Positions 45,041-55,703 of a stretch of 64,000 nucleotides of DNA are shown here, one piece after another. Within the stretch, counting starts at the first letter, position 1. Each line of letters starts with the position of its first letter. The stretch comes from Deltaproteobacteria bacterium (GTDB lineage Bacteria > Desulfobacterota > Desulfuromonadia > Geobacterales > JAJYBI01). The stretch is from NCBI GenBank assembly GCA_021779095.1, contig JAJYBI010000009.1:55100-119099 (forward strand), written 5' to 3'. Made by a program: the position numbers and the translations under genes. Below the pieces are notes generated by a model. The model saw nothing but the letters and a program-made list of their open reading frames with translations, made no database searches and was not told the DNA's origin.

Positions 45041-45439
45041 ATGGCAGCCAACGGATTAACGGCAAGAAACGACGAGCGGAATCTGCAGACCAGAGAAGAG
45101 ACACGCTCCAACGAGCGCTACATCCGCCCGGCGGTGAACATCATCGAAAACGGGGATGGGCTGGTCCTGACCGCCGATATTCCCGGCGTCGCGAAGGAGA
45201 CCCTCGACATCAACGTCGAAAAGGGGATTCTGACCATCAGCGCCCCGGTCAGCCACACTACGCCCGGCACAACGGCGCACCGGGAGTTCGAACTGGCCAG
45301 TTACTACCGCCAGTTCTCGATCCCCGAAAGCCTCGACCACGAAAAGGCCCAGGCGGATTATGCAAACGGCATCCTGACCCTGCGGATACCGAAAGCGGAG
45401 GTTGCAAAACCGAAACGGATCGCCGTTCAGGTCGGTTGA
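45041..45439 (+). CDS. small heat shock protein, Hsp20 family
   Basis: 132 aa, AAAGGAGG upstream. N-terminal extension is polar (NGLTARNDERNLQTREE), then an alpha-crystallin domain (NIIENGDGLVLTADIPGVAKETLDINVEKGILTI ... NGILTLRIPKAEVAKP) ending in RIAVQV. Diverges from the first copy in N-terminus, so the pair may form mixed oligomers. Co-transcribed with 44567. Confidence 0.94.
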   Translation: MAANGLTARNDERNLQTREETRSNERYIRPAVNIIENGDGLVLTADIPGVAKETLDINVEKGILTISAPVSHTTPGTTAHREFELASYYRQFSIPESLDHEKAQADYANGILTLRIPKAEVAKPKRIAVQVG

Positions 45440-45468
45440 GAATTAAGTCAACACAGGGGGTGATCATC

Positions 45469-45558
45469 ATGTCGAACCTGTTGCCCGGGAAGTGGCGCGA
45501 GGCACCGGATGGGGTTCATGACAAGTTACCGGGTGCCGGTCTCCTGAACCAGCTGTAA
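45469..45558 (+). CDS. possible 29-aa small ORF in the Hsp20 transcript
   Basis: MSNLLPGKWREAPDGVHDKL..., preceded by GGGGG at 8 nt, between the last Hsp20 gene and the terminator. No recognisable domain; could be a chance frame. Confidence 0.3.
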   Translation: MSNLLPGKWREAPDGVHDKLPGAGLLNQL

Positions 45559-45562
45559 TGTC

Positions 45563-45589
45563 CAGAGGGCCGCATGATGCGGCCCTCTG
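45563..45589 (+). terminator. terminator of the Hsp20 operon
   Basis: CAGAGGGCCGCAT (45563-45575), one-base spacer, ATGCGGCCCTCTG (45577-45589), a perfect stem followed by TGGTTAT. 45590-45823 holds no other feature. Confidence 0.85.
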
Positions 45590-45823
45590 TGGTTATAGTA
45601 ATTATTCTCCGTTTCGTGCCGAGCGGATGGAGAGAACCTGCTTGATATCAGAAGAACGTATGGTACAGGGCCTTGCATTTGGGGATTCACGAAATCACGG
45701 GACACCGCCCCCATGCCCCCTCCATTGACCGCGGCCCTTTCCCGTACCTCCGACGCTTTCCGCCATTGCCCCCCCAGTCCCGCCGCGTGAAGAAGAATGC
45801 CTCCCCTCCCTGCGCCCTCATCT

Positions 45824-47353
45824 CTACCCCGTCTTCCGGTCCAGGCTCCGGTACTGGATCGCCTCGGCGATATGCTGTTCGCGGATGTTCTCGGCGGCGG
45901 CCAGGTCGGCGATGGTGCGGGCGACCTTGAGGATGCGGGTATAGGAGCGTGCGGAGAGGCCGAGCCGGTCGGTGACGAGCTCCAGCATCCGGTGACCGGC
46001 GGCGTCCGGCTCGCAGAACCTCTTGATGTGGCGGGGAGACATCTGGGCGTTGCAGTGGACCTTGGTCCCCCTGAACCGCTCCTGCTGGATGGCGCGGGAC
46101 GCCTCCACCCGCCGGGCGATCTCCGCTGACGGCTCGGCGTCGGCCCGGTCCGAGAGCTCCCGGTACTTCACCGCCGGCACCTCGATATGGATGTCGATCC
46201 GGTCCAGGAGCGGGCCGGAGATGCGGGAGCGGTAGCGGTGGATGTCATGGGGGGTGCAGGAGCACTGGTGCAGCGGGTCGCCGCTGTAGCCGCACTTGCA
46301 GGGGTTCATGGCGGCGACGAGCATCATGCGGGAGGGGTAGGTGAGGGACAAAAGCGACCGGGAGATGGTGACCCGGCCGTCCTCCAGCGGCTGGCGCAGC
46401 ACCTCCAGCACGTTTTTCTTGAATTCGGGGAGCTCGTCGAGAAAGAGCACCCCGTTGTGGGAGAGGCTCACCTCCCCCGGCTTGGGGGTGGTGCCGCCGC
46501 CGATGAGGCCGATGTCGGAGATGGTGTGGTGGGGCGAGCGGAACGGCCGGGTGGCGACGAGCGCCCGGTCGCCTTCCAAAAGCCCCATGACGCTGTAGAC
46601 CTTGGTGGTCTCGATCGCCTCGTCGAACGACATGCGCGGCAGGATGGAGGGGATGCGCCGGGCGAGCATGGTCTTCCCCGAACCGGGCGGACCGAGCATC
46701 AGGAGGTTGTGGGCACCCGCCGCCGCCACCTCCAGGGCGCGCTTGGCGTGCTCCTGCCCCTTCACCTCGGCGAAGTCGTCGCCGAGGTCGCACGAGCTGA
46801 GGAACAGCTCCTGCAGGTCCACGCCGTGCGGCGCGATCTCCCGGCTGCCGTTCAGGAACTCCACCGCCTCCGCCAGCTCCCGGACGGCGATGACGTCGAG
46901 CCCCTCCACCACCGCCCCCTCGCCCGCGTTCTCCACCGGGACGACGATGCCGCGGTACCCTCCCCGCCGGGCGGCCACCGCCACCGACAGGCAGCCCCGC
47001 ACCGGCTTGACGCCGCCGTCCAGGGACAGCTCCCCCATGAGCAGGTAGTCCTTCAGCCGCCCCTCCTGCACCACCCCGGTGGCGGCGAGAATCCCCACGG
47101 CGATGGGGAGGTCGAAGGCCGCCCCCTCCTTCTTCACGTCGGCGGGGGCGAGATTCACGGTGATCTTGCGCTGGGGAAACTCGTATCCCGCGTTCTTCAG
47201 GGCCGAGCGGACCCGGTCCTTGCTCTCCTTCACCGCCCCGTCGGGGAGCCCCACCGTGGCGAACTGGGGAAGCCCCTGGGCGATATCCACCTCCACGTCC
47301 ACCTGGATGGCATCGATGCCGACGAGCGCGCTTGAAAAGACCTTGGCGAGCAT
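45824..47353 (-). CDS. comM: YifB/ComM-family Mg-chelatase-like AAA+ ATPase
   Basis: 509 aa. N-terminal Lon-protease-like domain (about 1-180; [28 protein letters not shown]), AAA+ core with Walker A GPPGSGKT, Walker [24 protein letters not shown] and a C-terminal Mg-chelatase-like domain (SPRHIKRFC). In Vibrio and others ComM is a DnaB-like branch-migration helicase for natural transformation. 15 nt downstream of trxB, probably same transcript. Confidence 0.9.
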   Translation of the reverse strand: MLAKVFSSALVGIDAIQVDVEVDIAQGLPQFATVGLPDGAVKESKDRVRSALKNAGYEFPQRKITVNLAPADVKKEGAAFDLPIAVGILAATGVVQEGRLKDYLLMGELSLDGGVKPVRGCLSVAVAARRGGYRGIVVPVENAGEGAVVEGLDVIAVRELAEAVEFLNGSREIAPHGVDLQELFLSSCDLGDDFAEVKGQEHAKRALEVAAAGAHNLLMLGPPGSGKTMLARRIPSILPRMSFDEAIETTKVYSVMGLLEGDRALVATRPFRSPHHTISDIGLIGGGTTPKPGEVSLSHNGVLFLDELPEFKKNVLEVLRQPLEDGRVTISRSLLSLTYPSRMMLVAAMNPCKCGYSGDPLHQCSCTPHDIHRYRSRISGPLLDRIDIHIEVPAVKYRELSDRADAEPSAEIARRVEASRAIQQERFRGTKVHCNAQMSPRHIKRFCEPDAAGHRMLELVTDRLGLSARSYTRILKVARTIADLAAAENIREQHIAEAIQYRSLDRKTG

Positions 47354-47368
47354 AAGAACCCCGGGTGC

Positions 47369-48637
<1,269 letters not shown>

Positions 48638-49606
48638 GTGACCGCCGAACACCACCTGGATACGAGCATCGCCGGCAGGTTCAAGTACGCCATCGCCCTC
48701 ACCGCCCTCACCCTCATCGCCGAGGCGATCGGCGGCATCTGGACCAATTCGCTCGCGCTCCTCTCCGACGCCGCCCACGTCTTCCTCGACCTGTTCGCCC
48801 TCGTTCTGTCGCTGGCGGCGATCCGGCTCGCCGGACGTCCCGCCACCGACACCCGCTCCTTCGGCTGGCACCGGGCCGAGGTCTTCGCCTCGTTCATCAA
48901 CGGTCTCTCCGTCTTTCTCATCGCCCTCGGGATCTTCTTCGAGGCGTGGGGACGCCTGTTCCGGCCGGAGGAGGTGAAGAGCATCCCGATGTTCGTCATC
49001 GCCGCCATCGGCCTCGTCATGAACCTGGTGGCGGCCGGCGCCCTGCACGAGCACTCCCACGACGACCTCAACGTCCACAGCGCCTTCCTGCACGTCATCG
49101 GCGACGCGGCGGCCTCCGTCGGGGTCATCGTCGGCGGCCTGATCATGCACTTCACCGGCTGGTTCGTGCTGGACGCCCTCATCTCCATCGGCATCGGCGC
49201 CATCATCTTCTTCGGGGCGGGGCGGGTGCTGCGTGAGTCGGTCCATATCCTGCTGGAGGGGGTGCCGCGGGGCTTAAGCGTCTCGGCGGTGACGGAGGAG
49301 ATCCGGAAGGTGGAGGGGGTGAACGCCGTGCACCACCTGAACATCTGGACCATCTGCTCCCACATCCTGGCGCTCTCCGCACACGTGGACGTGGAGCCGG
49401 AGTACAAGGGGAGGCAGGCGGGGGTCCTGCGCCGGATCGAGGAGCTGCTCCTGGAGCGGTACCACATCACCCACACCACCCTGCAGGTGGAGTGCACCAT
49501 GTGCGTCGAGGGGCCGATGTTCAAGGAGTTCCAGCACCGCCCGCGGGTGGGGCACGATCATGACCATGGGCATCACGGACATGACCACCATGGGCACACG
49601 CACTGA
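48638..49606 (+). CDS. cation diffusion facilitator (zinc/cobalt exporter)
   Basis: 322 aa, GTG start. Six helices; metal-site motifs SLALLSDAAHVFLDL (helix 2, HxxxD type) and HVIGDAAASVGVI (helix 5), then a cytoplasmic ferredoxin-like domain (about 210-300; VEGVNAVHHLNIWTICS). The C-terminal tail is His/Asp-rich (HDHDHGHHGHDHHGHTH), and TMCVEGP supplies an extra Cys. Exports Zn2+ or a similar metal using the proton gradient. Confidence 0.93.
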   Translation: MTAEHHLDTSIAGRFKYAIALTALTLIAEAIGGIWTNSLALLSDAAHVFLDLFALVLSLAAIRLAGRPATDTRSFGWHRAEVFASFINGLSVFLIALGIFFEAWGRLFRPEEVKSIPMFVIAAIGLVMNLVAAGALHEHSHDDLNVHSAFLHVIGDAAASVGVIVGGLIMHFTGWFVLDALISIGIGAIIFFGAGRVLRESVHILLEGVPRGLSVSAVTEEIRKVEGVNAVHHLNIWTICSHILALSAHVDVEPEYKGRQAGVLRRIEELLLERYHITHTTLQVECTMCVEGPMFKEFQHRPRVGHDHDHGHHGHDHHGHTH

Positions 49607-49619
49607 CTATCTGTAAAAT

Positions 49620-49868
49620 CTGCTACAGAGACACAGAGACTCGGTGAAAACTAAAAGCGTTATCAGGGATATGGGATGTAAACTAGGACAACCGATTTGG
49701 ACGCGGATAAACGCAGATGAACGCAGATACGGCGAAACCCGAATTCTGTTTTCAAAATCGGTGAAAATCTGTGTAATCCGTGGATAACAGGTGTAGGTTT
49801 TCATCCTGACCATCCTGTCAACGTGTGTTGGTTTTCTCTGTGCCTCCGTGTCCCTGCGGCAGGGGTTC
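49620..49868. repeat. dispersed-repeat-like intergenic sequence
   Basis: No gene lies between the CDF and threonine-dehydratase genes. The segments acagagacacagagac, acgcggataaacgcagat, gaacgcagat, tctgtgtaatccgtgg and tctctgtgcctccgtgtc are fragments of a non-coding repeat widely seen in environmental genomes, in which they recur in this order. On the minus strand the frame reads like the familiar spurious peptide RITQIFTDFE ... LRSSAFIRVQI. Confidence 0.65.
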
Positions 49869-49889
49869 AGATGATGGCATTGGAGTCTT

Positions 49890-51098
49890 ATGCTTCCCTA
49901 CGAACTGATCCTCGACGCCTCCTATCGGCTGAAAAAGCGGGTGCGGCACACGGAGCTGATCCACTCCCCCTTCTTCAGCGAGCGGCTCGGGTACCCGATC
50001 CACTTCAAGTGCGAGAACCTGCAGCGCACCGGCTCGTTCAAGATCCGCGGCGCCCTCAACTTCATGACCGCCCAGCCGCGGGAGGCGCTGGAGTCGGGGG
50101 TCATCACCGCCTCCGCCGGCAACCACGCCCAGGGGGTCGCCTTCGCCGCCGACCTCTTAAGCGTGCCGGCGACGGTCTACATGCCGGAGACCACCCCACC
50201 CCAGAAGGTCTTCGCCACCCGCGACCTGGGGGCCGAGGTGGTGCTCACGGGCCGCAACTTCGACGAGGCGTACGCCGCCGCCGTCGAGGCGGGAAAACAG
50301 AGCGGCGCCCTCTTCGTCCACCCCTTCGACGACCCGCTCGTCATGGCGGGCCAGGGGACCATCGGCCTGGAACTCCTGGAGGAGCTTCCCGACATCGCCA
50401 CCATCCTCGTCCCCATCGGCGGCGGCGGGCTCATCTCCGGCATCGCCACGGCGGTCAAGGAGACCCACCCCCACATCAGGATCATCGGCGTGGAGACGGT
50501 TGCCGCCCCCTCCGCCCACTACTCCCTGAAAGAGGGGAAGATCGTCCAGGTGCCTGTGTCGGTGACGCTTGCCGACGGCATCGCCGTGAAGAAGCCGGGC
50601 AAGCAAACCTTCCCCATCATCCGGGAGCTGGTGGACGAGGTGGTGCTGGTGGAGGAGGAGGAGATCGCCCAGGCGATCGTGACGCTCCTGGAACGGAACA
50701 AGCTCCTGGTGGAGGGGGCGGGGGCGGTACCGCTGGCGGCGCTTCTGAACGGCAAGGTGGAGGGGGTGCGGGGGAAGACGGTCTGCCTTTTGTCCGGCGG
50801 CAACATCGACGTGAAGACCATCTCCGTCGTGGTGGAACGGGGGCTTCTGGCCGCCGGCCGCTACCTGAAGCTGAAGATCGAGCTGGACGACGTGCCGGGG
50901 GCGCTGGCGAGTCTTGCCGCCGAGATCGCCGCGGTAAAGGCCAACGTCTCCATCGTCACCCACGACCGGCGCTCCAAGTCGCTCCCCATCGGCAAGACCG
51001 AGCTGCTCATCGAGCTGGAGACCCGCGGCTTCGACCATATCCAGGGGGTCATCGCCCACCTGGAGGGGGTGGGTTACCTGGTGGAGGTCATGAAATAA
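49890..51098 (+). CDS. ilvA: threonine ammonia-lyase (biosynthetic/catabolic type)
   Basis: 402 aa; GGAG site. PLP fold: QRTGSFKIRGA with Schiff-base Lys51, SAGNHAQGVA, and the phosphate loop GGGGLISG. The C-terminal ACT domain (about 325-402; ELDDVPGALASLAAEIA) suggests allosteric control. Converts threonine to 2-oxobutanoate and ammonia, first step of isoleucine synthesis. Single ACT copy and ~400 aa length are typical of this class. Confidence 0.93.
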   Translation: MLPYELILDASYRLKKRVRHTELIHSPFFSERLGYPIHFKCENLQRTGSFKIRGALNFMTAQPREALESGVITASAGNHAQGVAFAADLLSVPATVYMPETTPPQKVFATRDLGAEVVLTGRNFDEAYAAAVEAGKQSGALFVHPFDDPLVMAGQGTIGLELLEELPDIATILVPIGGGGLISGIATAVKETHPHIRIIGVETVAAPSAHYSLKEGKIVQVPVSVTLADGIAVKKPGKQTFPIIRELVDEVVLVEEEEIAQAIVTLLERNKLLVEGAGAVPLAALLNGKVEGVRGKTVCLLSGGNIDVKTISVVVERGLLAAGRYLKLKIELDDVPGALASLAAEIAAVKANVSIVTHDRRSKSLPIGKTELLIELETRGFDHIQGVIAHLEGVGYLVEVMK

Positions 51099-51149
51099 TT
51101 CTGTCAAGAAATCGCGATCCGCTCCGATATGTTCCACTACGGAGCCATT

Positions 51150-52670
51150 ATGATCGCTGTCGACACTCTCATTGCCAAAAAGATCCGCCTGCCATCGCCC
51201 CCCACCATCGCCATCAGGATACTGGATGCGGTGCGCCGCGACGACCGCTCGTTCTCCGAGCTGGCCGGGGTCATCAAATCCGACCCGGCACTGACCGCCC
51301 GTATCCTCAAGGTTGCCAACTCGCCCTTCTACCGCGTTCTCTCCGGAGTGGGAAGCATCGAAAAGGCGCTGTCCGTTCTGGGCACCAACGCCATCAAGAA
51401 TATCGCCCTCTCCTTCATCATCGCCGGTAGCCTGCAGGGGACGACAGACGGCAGATTCGATCTCGACCATTTCTGGAAACGCTCCGTGACGGCAGCGGTT
51501 GCCGCCGACCTGATCGCCCGTCTCACCGACCTGGACAACGACGACCTGTTCGTCACCGCGCTCCTCCAGGATATCGGAACCGTGATCATGGCATCCAGCT
51601 GCCCCGACGACTACCTGCGCGTCCTCAACGAGAGGGTTGTTGCATGCCTTCCGCTGGAAGAGATGGAGCGGGCGGTGTTCGGGTTCGACCACCAGCAGGC
51701 CGGGGCGGAACTCCTCAGCATGTGGAAGCTCCCGGAATCCGTGCACACCCCCATCCGGTACCACCACGCCAGCGATGTCGCTTCACATGAATACCGCCTG
51801 GTTGTCACCGTCCTCGACATCTCCCAGCGATTCGCGGCCCTCTTCCTCGGCTCCCGCAGCATGGAAACCGAACTGAATGCCATCAAATCCGGCCTGGCCT
51901 CCACATTCGGCATCAAGGGGAGTGCGGCCGACACGCTCATCGACAACGTTGCCGAACGGACGATCGAGGTCTTCGCCGCCTTCGATCTGGAACCGGGCAA
52001 CATACGCCCCCTCTCCCAGATGATGCAGGAGGCGAACGAGGAGCTGAGCAACCTGAACAGCTCCTACGAGCTCCTGGTGGTTGAACTGAAGCAGGCAAAG
52101 GAAAAGGCGGAAAAGCTCGCGCAGGAGCTGGGGGAGGCGAACGAGAAGCTCATGGAGCTGGCGTTCCGCGACGGGCTCACCGGGCTGTACAACCACCGCT
52201 ACTTCCAGGAGGCGCTGGACCGGGAGATGGCGCGGGCGGACCGTTACGGACGGGGGCTTTCACTGCTCCTGTTCGACATCGACCACTTCAAGCGGATCAA
52301 CGACACCTACGGACACATGCGGGGCGACCTGGTGCTGAACGAGCTGGGCAGGGTCATCGCCGACTTCGTGCGGGTCAGCGACGTGGCGGCCCGGTACGGC
52401 GGCGAGGAGTTCGCCGTCGTCCTGCCGGAGACGGACCTGGCCGGGGCGAAAACACTGGCGGAACGGCTGCGGAGCAGTGTCGAACAGCTCGTCATCACCG
52501 CCGACGGCGAGAAGATTACGTTCACGGTGAGCATCGGCATCACCAGCTACCACGCCAGATCGCGCGTCAAGGAAAAGGCCAGGCTCATCGACATGGCCGA
52601 CAAGGCGCTCTACATCTCCAAGCAGAGCGGCCGCAACCGCGTCTCCGTCATGAGCCTGCCCGGCTGCTGA
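51150..52670 (+). CDS. HDOD-GGDEF domain protein (diguanylate cyclase)
   Basis: 506 aa from ATG 51150 (GGAG 5 nt upstream). HDOD sensor domain (about 15-210; IKSDPALTARILKVANSPFYRV), coiled coil (about 285-335; ELSNLNSSYELLVVELKQAKEKAEKLAQEL) and GGDEF domain (about 340-500) with active GGEEF in RYGGEEFAVVLPE. Expected to make c-di-GMP, so with the HD-GYP protein at 27584 the strain both makes and breaks it. Its end overlaps the converging glycosyltransferase gene by 23 bp. Confidence 0.9.
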   Translation: MIAVDTLIAKKIRLPSPPTIAIRILDAVRRDDRSFSELAGVIKSDPALTARILKVANSPFYRVLSGVGSIEKALSVLGTNAIKNIALSFIIAGSLQGTTDGRFDLDHFWKRSVTAAVAADLIARLTDLDNDDLFVTALLQDIGTVIMASSCPDDYLRVLNERVVACLPLEEMERAVFGFDHQQAGAELLSMWKLPESVHTPIRYHHASDVASHEYRLVVTVLDISQRFAALFLGSRSMETELNAIKSGLASTFGIKGSAADTLIDNVAERTIEVFAAFDLEPGNIRPLSQMMQEANEELSNLNSSYELLVVELKQAKEKAEKLAQELGEANEKLMELAFRDGLTGLYNHRYFQEALDREMARADRYGRGLSLLLFDIDHFKRINDTYGHMRGDLVLNELGRVIADFVRVSDVAARYGGEEFAVVLPETDLAGAKTLAERLRSSVEQLVITADGEKITFTVSIGITSYHARSRVKEKARLIDMADKALYISKQSGRNRVSVMSLPGC

Positions 52671-53358
52671 GCGCCTCATCACTCTCCAGTGCCGGCAACG
52701 AGAGCCTTCTGAGAAACCGCCGCGTCCGTTCCGCCCCGTTACCCGCATCCGTAAGTTCCGGCCGGTGCAGGTCGGCGATCGTATCCAGGTCGTACCATTC
52801 CGGCAGCAGTTCCACCCTCAAAGCCGCCTCTTCCCCCCGCGCCAGGCTCGCACCCATCACCTCCGCCGTGGACCAGGCGATCCCCCCGAACAGTACCCCG
52901 TGCAGCTCCCGCAGCGCCAGCAGGCAGTAGCCGCCGTCGTCGCTCGGCACGTACACCGCGTCGGCGCCTGCGGCGAGCCGCTCCAGCGCCTCCGTCACAA
53001 ACAGGAGCGGCAGGTCGGGGCTGTCGCTGCCGATGACGGCGGCGCGCCCGTATCCCGCGGCGAAGACATGACGGAACGCTCCCGCCATCCGCGCTCCCAG
53101 ATCTCCCTCGGCCTGGGGGACGAGCCGGCAGCCGGGAGCCACCCCGCGGAAGTACGCCTCAGCCCCCTCCTCGTCCACGTAGAAGAGCAGCCGGTCGATG
53201 CCGGGAAGGGGGCTCGTCCGGTCCAGGATGTCGAGAAGCATGCAGCGGTAGAGTTCGGCGGCTTCTTCGGGGGAAAGGGGCGGAGAGAGACGGGTCTTCA
53301 CCCGCCCCGGTATCGGCCGGCGGGCGAAGATCAGGAGTGCACAAGGGTTTACGGGCAT
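52648..53358 (-). CDS. TIGR04282-type glycosyltransferase-like protein
   Basis: 236 aa. GT-A-like nucleotide-binding fold: LLIFARRPIPGRVKTRLSPPL at the start, GDLGARMAGAF, VIGSDSPDLP (the DxD-like element) and SDDGGYCLLAL. The family is annotated as arsenosugar-biosynthesis glycosyltransferases, but many members lack arsenic neighbours; none is seen here. Cytoplasmic. 28 nt downstream of the folE2 gene. Confidence 0.85.
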   Translation of the reverse strand: MPVNPCALLIFARRPIPGRVKTRLSPPLSPEEAAELYRCMLLDILDRTSPLPGIDRLLFYVDEEGAEAYFRGVAPGCRLVPQAEGDLGARMAGAFRHVFAAGYGRAAVIGSDSPDLPLLFVTEALERLAAGADAVYVPSDDGGYCLLALRELHGVLFGGIAWSTAEVMGASLARGEEAALRVELLPEWYDLDTIADLHRPELTDAGNGAERTRRFLRRLSLPALESDEALSSRAGS

Positions 53359-53386
53359 GGTTCACATTTTAATGAAGGCAAAAGGT

Positions 53387-54205
53387 TTAGCTTTTTCCAC
53401 AATTTCCGGGTTTATTCACAGGGTTTTCCACAGGCGGTTCGCGCTGGCGCTCGATGGCCGCGTAGGCGGAGTGGTTGTGGATCGATTCGAAGTTCTCCAC
53501 CTCCACGGCGAACCAGGTGATCGCCTCCCGGGCGGAGAGACGCATGGTCGCCTCGCGCACCATGTCCTCCACGAACTTGGGGTTCTCGAACGCCCGCTCG
53601 GTGACGAACTTCTCGTCCTGGCGCTTCAGGAGCGACCAGACCGGGCTGGAACCGCACCCCTCCATAAGCTCGATCAGGTCCTCGATCCAGATGAAGTCCC
53701 GGTAGCGTACCCGCACCGTGATGATTGAGCGCTGGTTGTGGGCGCCGTAGCGGGAGAGCTCCTTGCTGCAGGGACAGAGCGAGGTGACGGGAATCCTGAT
53801 CCCCAGGACGAAGTCGTACTCATCCCCCAGGCTCGCGTTGAAGGTGCAGGTGTACTCCATGAGGCTCTTGGCGCCGGAGACCGGGGCGGTCTTCTCGATG
53901 AAGTACGGGAACTCCACCTCCAGGTGGGCGCAGGAGGCGCCGAGCTTCTCCTTCATCCGCTCCAGGATCGGCTCCATCCGGTCCAGGGCGATCTTCTCCC
54001 GGTACAGGTTGAGGATCTCGATGAACCGGCTCATGTGGGTCCCCTTGAAGTGGTGGGGGAGGTCCACGTACATGTTCACCCGGGCGATCGTATGCTGGAG
54101 GGAGTTGTTCTTGTCCATCACCACGATGGGGTAGGAAATGTCCTTCACCCCCACCTTGTTGATCGGGATGTTGCGGGTGTCGCGGGTTTTCTGGATGTCT
54201 TTCAT
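53387..54205 (-). CDS. folE2: GTP cyclohydrolase I type IB
   Basis: 272 aa from ATG 54205 (GAGG upstream). FolE2 signatures: NKVGVKDISYPIVVMDK, HMSRFIE and the metal/catalytic CPCSKELS. It opens GTP to 7,8-dihydroneopterin triphosphate, precursor of folate and of queuosine; the Zn-independent type IB uses other metals. queC downstream on the same strand (at 54980) supports a queuosine role. The MNT/HEPN pair lies between them. Confidence 0.93.
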   Translation of the reverse strand: MKDIQKTRDTRNIPINKVGVKDISYPIVVMDKNNSLQHTIARVNMYVDLPHHFKGTHMSRFIEILNLYREKIALDRMEPILERMKEKLGASCAHLEVEFPYFIEKTAPVSGAKSLMEYTCTFNASLGDEYDFVLGIRIPVTSLCPCSKELSRYGAHNQRSIITVRVRYRDFIWIEDLIELMEGCGSSPVWSLLKRQDEKFVTERAFENPKFVEDMVREATMRLSAREAITWFAVEVENFESIHNHSAYAAIERQREPPVENPVNKPGNCGKS

Positions 54206-54218
54206 CGCTGCCTCGTTA

Positions 54219-54530
54219 TCAACGCTCAAAAAAAACCACCCCCACCCGCCGGATATGCTCCAGCAGATCGGGGTTATCGATCTGCCGCAAGAGCGACAGG
54301 TCGATCTTGTAGGGGAGCAGCAGGTCATCCAGCCGATTGGCCAGGGCCAGCAGCTGATCGTGCGTCACCTCTTTCCCGACGATGGTCAGGTCGATGTCCG
54401 ATCCGTTTCGCTGCGTTCCCTTGGCGCGGGAGCCGTAGAGGATCACCCGTTCCACCTGCGGGCAGGCGGCGAAAACGCCGTTTATCGCCGCAATCGTGCT
54501 CTCCGTGAGGCCGAAGCGGAGCTCGGTCAT
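54219..54530 (-). CDS. MNT-type nucleotidyltransferase (antitoxin-like)
   Basis: 103 aa. Minimal nucleotidyltransferase: VILYGSRAKGTQRNGSDIDLTIVG (GS helix and DxD pair) and a third Asp at KIDLSLL. Such proteins modify (adenylylate) and neutralise HEPN partners. The start overlaps the stop of the HEPN gene by 4 nt, and folE2 follows 13 nt downstream. Confidence 0.88.
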   Translation of the reverse strand: MTELRFGLTESTIAAINGVFAACPQVERVILYGSRAKGTQRNGSDIDLTIVGKEVTHDQLLALANRLDDLLLPYKIDLSLLRQIDNPDLLEHIRRVGVVFFER

Positions 54531-54934
54531 CTGTCCGCGATCCCCTGCATCATGAGATGCAGCGCTTCAAACAGGGCAAAATAACGGGTCGTGATATTTT
54601 TTGCGATGGCCTGCGCTGTCTCTTCGTTGTAGGTATGCGCGGTCAGGTTCCGGTCCTTCAGCATCGCCATCCACCCCTCGCCGTCGCTGATCAGTTCCAG
54701 GTTGAACGCCTCGCGGATGGCATCCCGCGATCCGTGGATGTTCTGGTTCCCCTGCTCGAGCAGATAGTCCCGGATGACATTCCACGCCAGCTCGTAGGTA
54801 TACTCGAACGCCTGGATGATCCCCTGCTCTTCAAGCTCGTTCAGCTCGCCCTTGGCGATGAATTTTCTCAGTTGGGCCAGCGCCTTGGTATAGTTTGTCA
54901 GGCGCTGTTTCCAGCGGATATCCGGATTGGTCAT
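54527..54934 (-). CDS. HEPN-family (HI0074-like) protein, MNT partner
   Basis: 135 aa from ATG 54934 (AAGGTGA 8 nt upstream). Four-helix HEPN: FEYTYELAWNVIRDYLLEQG, AIREAFNLELISDGE, and the RNLTAH element (RxxxxH RNase-like motif, with downstream Tyr: AHTYNEE). It pairs with the MNT gene as a probable toxin-antitoxin or tRNA-modifying module. Located between queC and folE2. Confidence 0.87.
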   Translation of the reverse strand: MTNPDIRWKQRLTNYTKALAQLRKFIAKGELNELEEQGIIQAFEYTYELAWNVIRDYLLEQGNQNIHGSRDAIREAFNLELISDGEGWMAMLKDRNLTAHTYNEETAQAIAKNITTRYFALFEALHLMMQGIADR

Positions 54935-54979
54935 AGATCGATCACCTTTCATGCAACGAACCCGACGGCACCAACACCG

Positions 54980-55663
54980 CTATCCGCGTGAAGACGCATA
55001 CGGCACCGGATCGACCGCCCCCGCCTCCGCGAACCCCTTGAGCCGCAGCCGGCACGAATCGCACAGCCCGCAGGCGGTGCCGTCGGGCGCCGGGTCGTAG
55101 CAGGAATGGGTGCGGCCGTAGTCCACCCCCAGCGCCAGCCCCTTTGTGATGATCTCCGCCTTGGTGAGGTGGATGAGCGGGGTGTGGATATGGAACCGGC
55201 CGCTCCCCTCCACCCCCGCCTTCGTCGCCAGGTTCGCCATGGTCTCGAAGGCGGCGATGTATTCCGGGCGGCAGTCGGGATAGCCGGAGTAGTCAAGGGC
55301 GTTCACGCCGATGTAGATGTCGAACGCCCCCAGCGTCTCCGCCCACCCGAGGGCGAAGGAGAGGAAGATCGTGTTGCGGGCCGGCACGTAGGTCACGGGG
55401 ATGTCGCTCCCCACCCCGTCCTTCGGCACGGCGATGTCGCTCGTCAGCGCACTTCCCCCCACCTGCCGGTAGTCGAACGCCACCACCAGGTGGTCGGCGG
55501 CCCCCATGGGGCGCGCGTTATTTTTCGCCAGCTCCAGCTCCACGCTGTGGCGCTGGCCGTAGGCGAAGCTCATGGCGTACGGTTCGAACCCGTCGGCCCG
55601 GGCGATGGCCAGGCAGGTGGTGGAATCGAGACCTCCGCTGTACAGCACGACTGCTTTTTTCAT
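54980..55663 (-). CDS. queC: 7-cyano-7-deazaguanine synthase
   Basis: 227 aa. ATP-pyrophosphatase loop [14 protein letters not shown] (about 8-21), [13 protein letters not shown], and the zinc-binding [19 protein letters not shown] region. It makes preQ0 from 7-carboxy-7-deazaguanine in queuosine synthesis. Upstream gene of the set; folE2 lies downstream beyond the MNT/HEPN pair. queD and queE are not in the window. Confidence 0.94.
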   Translation of the reverse strand: MKKAVVLYSGGLDSTTCLAIARADGFEPYAMSFAYGQRHSVELELAKNNARPMGAADHLVVAFDYRQVGGSALTSDIAVPKDGVGSDIPVTYVPARNTIFLSFALGWAETLGAFDIYIGVNALDYSGYPDCRPEYIAAFETMANLATKAGVEGSGRFHIHTPLIHLTKAEIITKGLALGVDYGRTHSCYDPAPDGTACGLCDSCRLRLKGFAEAGAVDPVPYASSRG

Positions 55664-55703
55664 GGTGTCGTATCCTTCGATCCGGCCGCGTGCGACCGCT
55701 CAC

